This document shows positions 33,304 to 43,100 of a stretch of DNA of 64,000 nt, piece by piece. The notes below the pieces were generated by a model. The model did no database searches. It saw nothing but the letters and a program-made list of their open reading frames with translations, and was not told where the DNA came from. A program made the position numbers and the translations under genes. Positions within the stretch are counted from its first letter, which is position 1, and every line of letters begins with the position of its first letter. Source of the stretch: Dactylonectria macrodidyma (lineage: Eukaryota > Ascomycota > Sordariomycetes > Hypocreales > Nectriaceae); the NCBI GenBank assembly GCA_020744425.1, contig JAGMUV010000002.1, positions 5,314,501-5,378,500 of the forward strand. The letters are read 5' to 3'.

Positions 33304-34705
33304 ATGTCTGCCGAGAAGACCCTGGCCCTAGACGTCGAGGCATCCGACACGGGTATCGACACGGGTATCGACACGGGTATCAACACCAGCATCACCACCG
33401 GCGACCAGAAACCAGAGCCTAAAGAACAGGACGAGTTTCCCGATGGTGGCCTCAGGGCATGGCTCGTCGCCGTCGGCGCCTCGTGCGCCTTCTTCTGCAC
33501 TCTCGGCTACACCAACGTCTTCGGGATCTTCCAGGCCTACTACATGTTCAACCAGATGCCTGAGCGCAGCGCCGACGACATTGCCTGGATCGGCTCCATC
33601 CAGGCTTTCCTAATCTTTGCGACCGGCGCCGTGGGAGGGCCGCTGTTTGATCGCTTCGGCGCGTGGGTATGTAATTTCTCTCTTTTTGTTCTCGTTGTTC
33701 TTGCTTGGTATCATGGGCGAAACCTTGAAACTGACCTCGCCTTAGCTCGTCCGTCCCGCCGCGGTGCTGTATGTCTTTGCCATCATGATGACTAGCGTTT
33801 GCGAGTCATACTGGCAGTTCATGCTGGCCCAGGGTGTCCTGACCGGCCTCGCCAACGGCTTGCTTATGTTCCCGGCCCTCTCGGCCGTCCCGCAATGGTT
33901 CAATGCCCGGCGCGGCGCCGCCATGGGCATCGCCATCGCCGGGTCCTCGCTCGGCGCCGTCGTCTTTCCCATCGTCCTCTCCAACTTGCTCACCAAAACT
34001 GACGTCGGCTTCGGTTGGTCTGTCCGCATCACCGGCTTCATCATGTTGCCCTTCCTCGCCGTCGCCGCCACCTGTGTCAGTTCCCGTCTGCCGCCGCGCC
34101 GTACGCGTTTCTTCCTCTGGTCATCATTCCGGGAGCCCATGTACGTGCTGCTTATCGTCTCCATGTTCTTCGGCATGATCGGCATGTTCGTCCCGCTATT
34201 CCTGCTGCCCACGTACGCCATCACCAAGGGCATGAGCGAGAGCCTGGCGAGCTACCTGGTGGCCATGATTAACGGCGCCTCTATCTTCGGCCGAGTTATC
34301 CCTGGTGTGCTGGGAGACAAGTTCGGCCGCATGAACACTTTTATCGGCGCTTCCGTCGCTACGTCTATTATTATCTTCTGCTGGCCGCGGGCAGAGACTA
34401 GCGCAGGCATAATTGTCACGGCGACACTGTTCGGCTTTGCCTCCGGCGCAATCATATCGGGTGGTTCGGTGGCCATTACGTTGTGCACCGATGACCCGAA
34501 GAACATCGGTACGTACATGGGCGTGGGCATGGCGCTGGCTTCGTTCGCCGCCCTCGTCGGCCCGCCGGTGAGCGGTGCCATGATTGACAAATATGGGCGG
34601 TTTGAGGAAGTAACCTACTTTGGGGGTGCCATGACCATGTTTGGGGCTGTCATGGCTACAGTGGCCAAGTCGAAGGCCCCCAAGGGCTTGTTTGGCAGGA
34701 CTTGA
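33304..34705 (+). CDS. MFS transporter, monocarboxylate (MCT)-type
   Basis: Plasma-membrane permease of the major facilitator superfamily, monocarboxylate-transporter-like (MCH family), 440 residues from exons 33304-33666 and 33746-34705. After a short variable N-terminus with a DTGI repeat comes the family hallmark DGGLRAWLVAVGASCAFFCT ahead of TM1, then GYTNVFGIFQAYYM. Loop 2-3 reads GPLFDRFGAW, split by the intron, and TM4/5 carries QWFNARRGAAMGIAIAGSSL. The second half has LASYLVAMINGASIFGRVIP and GDKFGRMNTF, the usual MFS repeat. About twelve hydrophobic spans are visible and the length is normal for the family. The substrate cannot be read from sequence; related fungal proteins carry monocarboxylates or riboflavin, and several are orphans. 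It is divergent from a Zn2Cys6 regulator. Confidence 0.9.
33346..33381 (+). repeat. 12-bp tandem repeat in transporter N-terminus
   Basis: GACACGGGTATC occurs three times in frame, encoding Asp-Thr-Gly-Ile three times, followed by a diverged fourth unit (INTSI). It lies in the cytosolic tail before TM1. Confidence 0.93.
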
Positions 34706-34999
34706 TAATTATGGCCCCGTTGAGTTCAAGCTGGAAAGTCATAAAGGGCAAGTTTTTGTGAACATGTCGAGATACGAACACTTGCTGAAATTGATATTGT
34801 AGTAGACTTGGAAAAAATCCCCAATCCCCAATTATAGAAAATGGTAAAGACAAGAGAATCTAGATGAGACGTAAACTATATGTCCTGGATGTTATGTCAC
34901 GCATTGAACATCAACCCCGGACCGTCTTCCGTTGCTTGTACTCGGGAATATGATGTGGGAAAACTTTGGGTTTAGCTCCATGTCCATCCACTTGCGCTT
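34706..34999. other. convergent intergenic region
   Basis: Holds the 3' ends of the MFS transporter and the small minus-strand gene. Nothing else is seen. Confidence 0.6.
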
Positions 35000-35353
35000 T
35001 TAAACCGTCTTCTCAACTTCTTCAATAATCGACTCCCCCTCAGATCGATCACCACTCGTCCACTTCCACTTCTCATGCATCCTCAACCGTCCATCCCCCA
35101 AGACCTCGGGTGTTGAGCGGCACTGGCCTGTCATGAGCTCGCCGTCACGGTTGACGTGTTGGTACCGCATGTCCAAGCTGTTGTCTGAGCCGGCGACGGT
35201 GGCGATCAGGGTGCCACGGACGATGGAGCCGCCGCCGTACTCGGCCCACACAATGCTGCCGTCCTGGTGGTAGTGGAACAGCGTCTCAGCGCCGACCTCG
35301 CCGTTGGCCGTGTTAGACGCCGACCGGAACGTCTTGCCGTTGTAGAGGCTCAT
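35000..35353 (-). CDS. small conserved protein of the type labelled N-acetylglutamate synthase in bacteria
   Basis: Intronless 117-residue protein. It matches a compact bacterial and fungal family often labelled n-acetylglutamate synthase in databases, although no GNAT fold or arginine-pathway evidence is visible here. The pattern is MSLYNGKTFRSASNTANGEV, ETLFHYHQDGSIVWAEYGGG, RGTLIATV, LDMRYQHVNRDGELMTGQCR, then LRMHEKWKWTSGDRSEGESI. These are short beta-strand-like segments typical of a small beta-barrel. I chose ATG 35353 because homology-like sequence begins exactly there; an upstream in-frame start at 35476 adds 41 residues of unrelated sequence. The enzyme name should be treated as doubtful. 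Bacterial-like origin is possible, since the family is widespread in bacteria. Confidence 0.75.
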   Translation of the reverse strand: MSLYNGKTFRSASNTANGEVGAETLFHYHQDGSIVWAEYGGGSIVRGTLIATVAGSDNSLDMRYQHVNRDGELMTGQCRSTPEVLGDGRLRMHEKWKWTSGDRSEGESIIEEVEKTV

Positions 35354-35976
35354 CGTTGAGTTGCGGGCTTGAGCTATGGTGTGCTGGTGTTTAAGGCAGT
35401 GGGCCTTTGCTCCAGCGAACAGGCTCGTAGCGATGCCTCTTTTTAACTGATGATTCTTTATGATAGAACAGTACATGGGAGAGTACGTGTGAGGCGGGGA
35501 GGGAGAGGGAGAGAATGAAAGATAGCCAGCGATGACTCCTGCGTCAACAGAAGCGCGGTTACATGCGCTTCATATATGCCCGTTTCTCGTTAAGTGGAGT
35601 AGGCCGATTGCGGGGATGACTGAGCTAAGTGCATGGTAATGAAGTAGGTTAGAACCCCGAGATAGTTTTGACTACCCACGCTTGAACTGGATACTTTCTA
35701 GGCTCTCGCTACATTTAGCCTGACCGAACACTTGGTTGGCAAGGGTTTCCGAGTATTTGAGCTTGTATAACTTGGCTCCCGTAAGTCTTAGTCCTAAACT
35801 ATTTAGTAAGCTATGGTCAATTGTTAAAAGAACTTTGATAGCTTGTTCGAAACATTGTACTGAGTAATTGAATAAAAATTCATAAAAGATGTTAAACCGC
35901 TACGATATAATGGTTTGTGGTATATCCTGTAGCAGGAACATGAGCACCACCTAGTAAGCTCCAACACATCTATTAC
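35354..35976. other. intergenic, A+T-rich in its second half
   Basis: Upstream region of the small minus-strand gene; from about 35640 the DNA is A+T-richer with many stops in all frames. No feature recognised. Confidence 0.55.
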
Positions 35977-36950
35977 TTAGGCAGGGGGCTTTATCCAGCC
36001 CTCCAAATAACAATCTGCGGCGCGGCAAGGACTGAAGAGCGACACCAGCCATAAAAGCACAAGTAGGCCAATATCAATGACAGCGTTCCGTAGAATGCGG
36101 AGTAAAGACATATTGGAGGGAACGAATACACAAGCCATCACCACCTCATTAACAAGCAGCAGAAGGAACTGCTCCACAAAAGTGAGAAAAAGCCAAGCCT
36201 GATGCACTTGTAGACAGGGAGGGCCTGAGGCGAAGAAGCCCAACATGTCGGGGATATGAAGCCTCTGCGACTGAATTCGGTAGGCGCTGGCGGTGATGGA
36301 CAGGAGGGCTGGATTGAGATTGCCGAGGGGATCGACCTCGTCGGCGAATGTAAGGCTCCTGATGTCATCGAAAGATATGCTGACTCTAACGAGATACATC
36401 TTCGAATTGTGATTGCTTGCTGGTTCCTGTGAGGTGGTATTAGCACGGATAGGATGAACATGGCCGGTGTCCTATTACCTTTGTGTCTAGATCTGTCCGT
36501 GTTGATAGGACATCCCGTCTTCGGGCATGTGCGGGACAGTTTGGCGAGGGACTGAGGAAGAACTTCACGACACGGTTGTTGGCCCAGTGGTTGCAGCAGG
36601 AGTGTCACTAACCTGATATATATATACTTTCTTTAGCGAGCCAAACATGATTTGCTAACTGCATCTTGAAGTTCTTGCCCTCCCAGGTTCAAAAAGATGG
36701 ATGGCTAAAACGGCTGCACCTACATACCTAATATCGACAAGGTAGTACCAATCCAAGTAGATGATTCCCCCTGGTTGTTTGTGTTTTGCTGCCATTGGAG
36801 CCGCATGGATCATTGGATGGACCTACTGAACAAGCCATGAAAGTCCGGCGTTGGTGCCAACGCCTAGAACCGGCTTGCCACGAAGATGATCCACCATTTT
36901 CAATTCCTCTGCCGCGTATAGGGTGAGAGAATGGTGCAAATTCAACCTTC
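35977..36950 (-). pseudogene. possible broken or unannotated multi-exon gene
   Basis: Minus-strand pieces look protein-like but do not join into one clean gene. From 36950 the frame reads LHHSLTLYAAEELKMVDHLR and GKPVLGVGTNAGLSWLVQ, then hits an in-frame TAG at 36826. In the same frame it continues HAAPMAAKHKQPGGIIYLDW up to a donor GTATGT near 36728. Farther down, 36399-35977 encodes a 140-codon frame with two hydrophobic stretches (FLTFVEQFLLLLVNEVVMAC and VIDIGLLVLLWLVSLFSP), preceded by a good intron (GTAATA, GCTAAT branch, CACAG at 36478-36429). The frames at the suggested junctions do not agree, so either an exon choice is wrong or the gene is decayed. No family recognised. Confidence 0.25.
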
Positions 36951-37109
36951 CTGATAACCATTAAGACCCTAACTATTTACGTAAAACGGATACGATAAGC
37001 CTAAAGGAGAAGCACTTCGATATCGTACGAGTATTATTCTTAGGTTTTGTACCCCCGGAATTGGTGGGAAACATGAGGGTGATGACGGCGGCCGTCAAAT
37101 GTGTATAAT

Positions 37110-38577
37110 TTACAGGAGAAGCTCAAGAGGGTTCTCGAGGACCTTCTTGAGCTCGCGAATCCACTCAGCGCCAACGGCGCCGTCGACGACCTTGTGGTCG
37201 AAGCTGCCGGTCACAGTGATCTGCTCGTCCCACTCAATACCTTCCTCGGTCTGGGCGGGGATGGCCACCTTGCGCGTGGTGCCAACGGCGAGGATGGCCG
37301 CCTGAGGGGGGTTGATAACGGCGGTGAAGTGGTCGACGGCGTTGTTCATGCCCATGTTGGAGATGGAAATGGTACCGCCCTGGTACTCTTCGGGCTTGAG
37401 CTTATTGTCGCGAGCCTTCTTGGCTAACTCCTTGACCTTGCTGGAGATGGACTCGAGGCCGCGGCCCTCAACACCGGTGACGATGGGAGTGATGAGACCA
37501 CTGGGGGTGGAAACGGCTACGGAGACGTCGACCGAGTTGAACTGGCGGATGCTGTCCCCACGCCAGCTGGAGTTGACTTGAGGCACCTTGCGGCTGGCGA
37601 CGGCCATAGCCTTGATGAGGAAATCGTTGACGGACAGCTTGTACTTGCCCTCGGCGGAGCTGTTAAGAGCCTGACGGAGCTTGAGCAGCTTGCTAACGGA
37701 GATTGAGCTGGTGACGAAGAAGTGGGGGTTCGTCTGGGTCGACTCGATCAGGCGGCTGGCGATGACCTTGCGCATGCCGGAGATGGGGGTATCCTCGTAG
37801 GTGGCGGCGGGAGCGGCGGCGGAAGCGCTGGGGGCGCTGACGGCCTTCTTGACATCCTCCTCGGTGATCTTGCCACCCTTGCCGGTACCTTTGAGGGCCT
37901 CGATCTTGACGCCGCTCTCACGTGCCAGGCGCTTGGCGGCGGGAGAAATGTTGGGCTCACGTTCGAGAGCAGTCTCGAGACGGCCCTCGGTGGAGGTGTA
38001 CTGATCAGGCTCAGAAGTCGACTCGGCGGGTGCGGGAGCAGCAGACTCGGACTTCTCCTCAGCCTTGGGCGCGGCAGGGGCGGCGTCGCCACCAGCGTCG
38101 GCAACCGTGAACGACTCGAAAGCGGAGACATCGGCGCCCTCCTCAACGAATACCGCGATGGGCTACAAGGTTTGCCATGTTAGTGAGGGGAGCGTCACTG
38201 GGATTGCAGGCGATTCGAATGGCGGGGTCGCTTTGGGGGAGGTGAGATGGAGGACTTACAGTGCCGACAGGAACGTCCTTCTCACCTGACTCCTTCAGAA
38301 GCTTAGCAAGAACACCCTCTTCCTGGAACTCAAAGTCCATCTGGGCCTTGTCGGTCTCAATCTCTACTAGGACGTCACCGGGAGCGAGGGCATCGCCGGC
38401 CTTCTTCTGCCAGGCGCCGATGTTGCCCTGGGTCATGGTGGGCGACAGGGCGGGCATCTTGATGACCTGATGGCTAGGGAAGGAGGCATAGCAGCGCACC
38501 GCATGCGCAGCGAAGCCAGTTCGCACGGCATTCTGGGCCGGGGCGAGGGCGCGCCTTCGGAGCACGGCGCTGAGCAT
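37110..38577 (-). CDS. LAT1: pyruvate dehydrogenase E2, dihydrolipoamide acetyltransferase
   Basis: Core subunit of the mitochondrial pyruvate dehydrogenase complex; transfers the acetyl group from lipoamide to CoA. Exons 38577-38260 and 38162-37110, 456 residues, normal for fungi. The N-terminus ([20 protein letters not shown]) is an Arg-rich mitochondrial presequence. One lipoyl domain follows, with Lys77 in [12 protein letters not shown] as the lipoylation site; intron 1 falls inside it. An Ala/Pro/Glu linker leads to the E1/E3-binding domain ([20 protein letters not shown] then [13 protein letters not shown]). The catalytic domain ends with [14 protein letters not shown], where His429 and Asp433 match the HxxxDG active site. 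Single lipoyl domain and these motifs separate it from the 2-oxoglutarate E2 and from protein X. It is divergent from SEC7, 1.6 kb away. Confidence 0.97.
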
Positions 38578-40159
38578 TTTGGGCGTCGGGGGGGAGTGAT
38601 AAATGTCTCTCTAGATGGTCGGACAGGGAGTTGTCAGCGGTGAGGGATAACAAGGGTGAGGCCACAGAGACCGGAAATGGATTGTAACTTACCGTGAAAG
38701 GCGCAATTGGCGTCGATTGAGGAGGAGACGGATACCGCCGGAATCGTCGGGGAGAGAGAGGGAAGAGGAAGAGAGAATAAGGGAGAGGCTCTTGCAAAGG
38801 AAAGAGACGGAAGCGGGCTCGGGGATGGGAAATTCTTGGGGTTGGACGTGGAGTTTTTCGCGTTGCGTTGAGCTCCGACGTCCTCTGGGCTCTTGGGAAG
38901 CTTTGGGGGTACTAAGCCAGATTGGGGAATAGCGTAGGACGACATGACGCAAACCCCTGCCAGAACAAGCCACTATCTGGGAACCTAGGGGAGGGTTTAC
39001 AAGGCTGCGGGCCATTCTTACAGCGCCTTTGGCGGACTCCAGGGCCGTTGGGAAGTTTGTAGAGGGGTTGTAGGGGCTTCTTCGGGGGGCTCTTGCCGCT
39101 GCAAATAAAGCCCGCTGTGGTGGGAAGGGACCCGCTGCAGGAAGCCCCGAGCCCGCTCCATGTCCATGAGCGCAAGCTGGGCCTGAAAAAAAGTCGCTCG
39201 GGACATCATTTGCGCGACATGAACCGAATCCCGGGGCAATGCGATGGATCGAATTGAGCATGTGTCTGCCCGTTGACGTTCACTGATGATGGATATTTGA
39301 CTGGGAGACATGCATGGCCCATCATGCTTGCCGTAGCACGTGTGTTATTAACATGCATGGATGGTTGGTTTTCCTACAGTTGCTCTGCCCCCATCGTATT
39401 CCTGGTGCCTCTTGTTATTTGTTTGACGAAGGATAAAGTACCTCATGTCGTGCACGGCTGGACTTTTGGCCACCCCACCAACTTTGATAGCTTGGTCCTC
39501 CTCTGTCCGCTTCTCACCGTGATCGGGCCGTCTCTGGAAAATCATCCTCCGACTCTCCTTATGTAAGCACTTGGCTACCCCTGACGGATTGATGTCGTTA
39601 GTCATCTTTCCACCGTAACCTTCATTTCCACATCTAACCTGAATGAGCGCCGTCTAAAACGGACACCCCTTATGCAACCCTGAGGACTCAGGACTCCATA
39701 TGTCAAACTAACGTTAGCTGGCCTTCAATGGGTCAAAGTTCAACCCAAAGTAAGCCCAAAAAAGTCTAGGCATGGGCTCTCGGGTCCCGCATCAGCCAGG
39801 ACCCAAGCTCATTTTGGGAACGTTGTCCACTTCTGCCATCTTGAAAGCTGACCAGCAACGACTATCGGACAAGGCACCAGCATTCGCTTCTCCTCTCCTT
39901 TTCAATAATTCGAGCTTGTCGTCAAAGGAGAGCAGCCAGGCTCACCCCAACCAACCGATTCCAGCTTGCGCCGTGCTTAAAGGACAACACTGTGCTCCGC
40001 TTTCGAGCTGAGCTCCATCCCGTCCGGCGCGCCGCCACCATCACCATCCGTCCCCTTTATTAATTAGTTGGTGGAAACTCCGGCTTCGCCTCAACTTCGT
40101 CTTCGACCATCCTGCAACATCCCTTGTCGAATGGCCGCTGATCCTCGATCCGCTCCCCC
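38578..40159. promoter_or_regulatory. divergent upstream region, PDH E2 / SEC7
   Basis: 1.58 kb between two divergent start codons. The E2-proximal 350 bases are purine-rich on the plus strand (pyrimidine-rich on the coding strand), typical leader sequence, with possible splice signals around 38690. Open frames of up to 190 codons on the minus strand (38689-39261) lack domain content. The SEC7-proximal 200 bases are C/T-rich. Confidence 0.55.
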
Positions 40160-43100
40160 ATGAGCTCCCTCAAGTTTGTCGTGTCCTCGCTCGAGGCCAT
40201 TGCCTCGTCCAAGGACGCCCAGCGCAATAAGCAGCTCGCAGAGTCGGCTACCAAGGCACTCGAAGCCATCAAGGAGCAGGATCAACTCCCCAGCCCCGAA
40301 ATCGTCTTCGCCCCCCTTCAGCTAGCCTCACGATCCAACAATGTTCAGCTAACCACCGCCGCTCTCGACTGCATCGGAAAGCTCATCTCCTACTCCTACT
40401 TCTCCGTCCCAGACACCCCCCCCGAAGCCCCCGAAGATGGCGCCGAGGCCCCCGAGTCCGCTCCGCCCCTGATCGAACGTGCCATCGATACAATTTGCAA
40501 CTGTTTCCAAGGTGAAACCACCGCTGTCGAGGTTCAGCTGCAGATCGTCAAGTCCCTGTTGGCTGCCGTTCTCAATGACAAGATTGTCGTCCACGGCGCC
40601 GGTCTGCTCAAGGCTGTGCGTCAAGTCTACAACGTCTTCCTGCTGTCGCGTAGCACCGCAAATCAGCAGGTTGCTCAGGGTACCTTGACCCAGATGGTCG
40701 GTACCGTGTTTGAGCGTGTGAAGACGCGCCTGCACATGAAGGAGGCTCGCCTCAACCTAGATCACCTCAAGAACGGCTCTAGCAACGCCACCTTCGAGCA
40801 GATTGGCGCCAATGGTGGACAGGACGACCATGATCGCGACGAGTCCCCAGCGCCGCACTCCGATGCTGGTACAACAGAACCGTCGGAGACTGGCATCAAG
40901 CTCACACTCAAGGACCTCGAGCACCGAAAGAGCTTCGACGACTCGACCCTCGGAGACGGGCCAACCATGGTTACTCAGCTGAAGCCTGCAAAGAAGGACA
41001 CCGACACCGCGTCCACCAGCGAGCAAATGGGCCCAGATTCTTCTCCTATAGAAGACCACGATGTACTGGATGCCGAGGACGAAGTGTACATCCGGGATGC
41101 CTACCTGGTCTTCCGTTCCTTCTGCAACTTGTCAACCAAAGTCCTCCCCCCGGACCAACTGTACGACGTACGCGGTCAGCCCATGCGCTCAAAACTCATC
41201 TCTCTCCACCTCATCCACACTCTTCTCAACAACAACATCGGCGTCTTTACTTCTCCTCTCTGTACTATTAAGAATTCAAAAAGCAATGAGCCCACGACTT
41301 TTCTTCAGGCTGTCAAGTTCTACCTCTGTCTGAGCATCACCCGCAATGGCGCTAGCTCGGTGGACAGAATATTTAATGTGTGCTCTGAGATCTTTTGGTT
41401 GATGATCAAATTCATGCGCGCTTCCTTCAAGGTATGAATCCCATTGCTAGTTATACCCCATTGGGGTCCGTTACTAACAACCAAGTAGAAAGAAATCGAG
41501 GTCTTTCTGAACGAAATTTATCTTGCGCTCCTTGCCCGGAGGACGGCTCCGCAATCACAGAAGCTTCAATTCGTTACCATTCTCAACCGACTTTGCGCTG
41601 ACCCGCGAGCTCTCGTGGAGATCTACCTCAATTATGATTGCGAGCAGACAGTCGATAACATTTACCAGACCATCATTGAGGATCTATCCAAGTTTTCCAC
41701 CACGCCTGTTTTGATCACCACTATTCATGAGCAAGCCTACGAGGAAATGAGACTAAAAAGCAGCCCTGCGAGCGAGTGGCAGCTCAAGGCTACTCTGCCG
41801 CCCTCCCTTACCGTGGCGCAAATTGCGCCGCATCAAGAGCCTGAACCGGATTATCCCAAGGAGTACGCGATCAAGCGGCTTTCACTAGAGGCCCTTGTTG
41901 AAACCCTGAGGTCTTTGGTGAACTGGTCGGCTCCGGTTAGAACCGACAATGACAGCACTCGAGTTGACAACCTGGAAAGCAACGCGTCCCTGGATGTCAT
42001 CCGACCTTCAATCGACCCAACTATCAGTGATACTGCCTCCCGTGTTGAAACGCCACTGCCCCCAGCTACACCAGTGGCAGACGATGATCCAGACCAACTG
42101 GAAAAGGACAAGGCTAGGAAAATTGCACTCACAAATGCAATTAATCAGTTCAACTTCAAGCCCAAAAAGGGCATGAAGTTGCTGATCCGCGATGGCTTCA
42201 TCCCGAGTGACACCCCAAAGGACATTGCGGAGTTCCTTTTGAGGGAAGATAAGCTAGACAAGGCCCAGATTGGCGAATATCTGGGCGAGGGTGATCAGAA
42301 GAATATCGATGTCATGCATGCGTTTGTGGATTCCATGGAATTTGCCAAGAGACGCTTTGTTGACGCCCTTCGCCAATTTCTGCAGTCTTTCCGACTACCC
42401 GGCGAAGCCCAGAAGATTGATCGTTTTATGTTGAAGTTTGCTGAGCGATATGTCATGGGTAACCCGAATGCTTTTGCAAACGCTGATACGGCTTACGTCC
42501 TGGCGTACTCCGTCATCCTGCTCAATACGGATTTACACAGCATCAAGGTCGCTAAACGAATGAGCAAGGAGGAGTTTATCAAGAACAATAGGGGCATCAA
42601 CGACAACGCCGATTTGCCTGACGACTATCTACTCGGAATTTATGATGAGATCGCCGAGCACGAAATCGTCTTGAAGAGTGAGCGCGATGCTGCCGCACTT
42701 GCCGGGGCGCCTCAACCCATTGGCATCGCTGCTGGCCTTGGCCAGGCTCTTTCTAATGTTGGCCGTGACCTGCAAAGAGAGGCATATGTGCAACAGTCCG
42801 AAGAGATTGCCTTGCGATCTGAGCAGCTTTTTAAGAACCTCTTCAAAAGCCAACGTCGCAATGCCACCAAGTCTGGCAACAAGTACATACCGGCAACGTC
42901 CTTCAAACATGTCGGACCTATGTTCGATGTGACCTGGATGTCATTTTTCTCCACACTCTCGAGCCAGATCCAAAAGTCTCAGAATATTGAGGTCAACAAG
43001 CTGTGCCTTGAGGGCATGAAGCTTGCGACGAGAATTGCCTGCCTCTTTGACCTTTCCACGCCTAGGGAGGCATTCATGTCCGCGTTGAAAAATACGACTA

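Noticed and set aside
38689..39261. 190-codon minus-strand frame upstream of PDH E2
   Set aside because: Lies in the 5' leader and promoter of the E2 gene, has a Ser/Pro-rich low-complexity translation, and no homology-like content.
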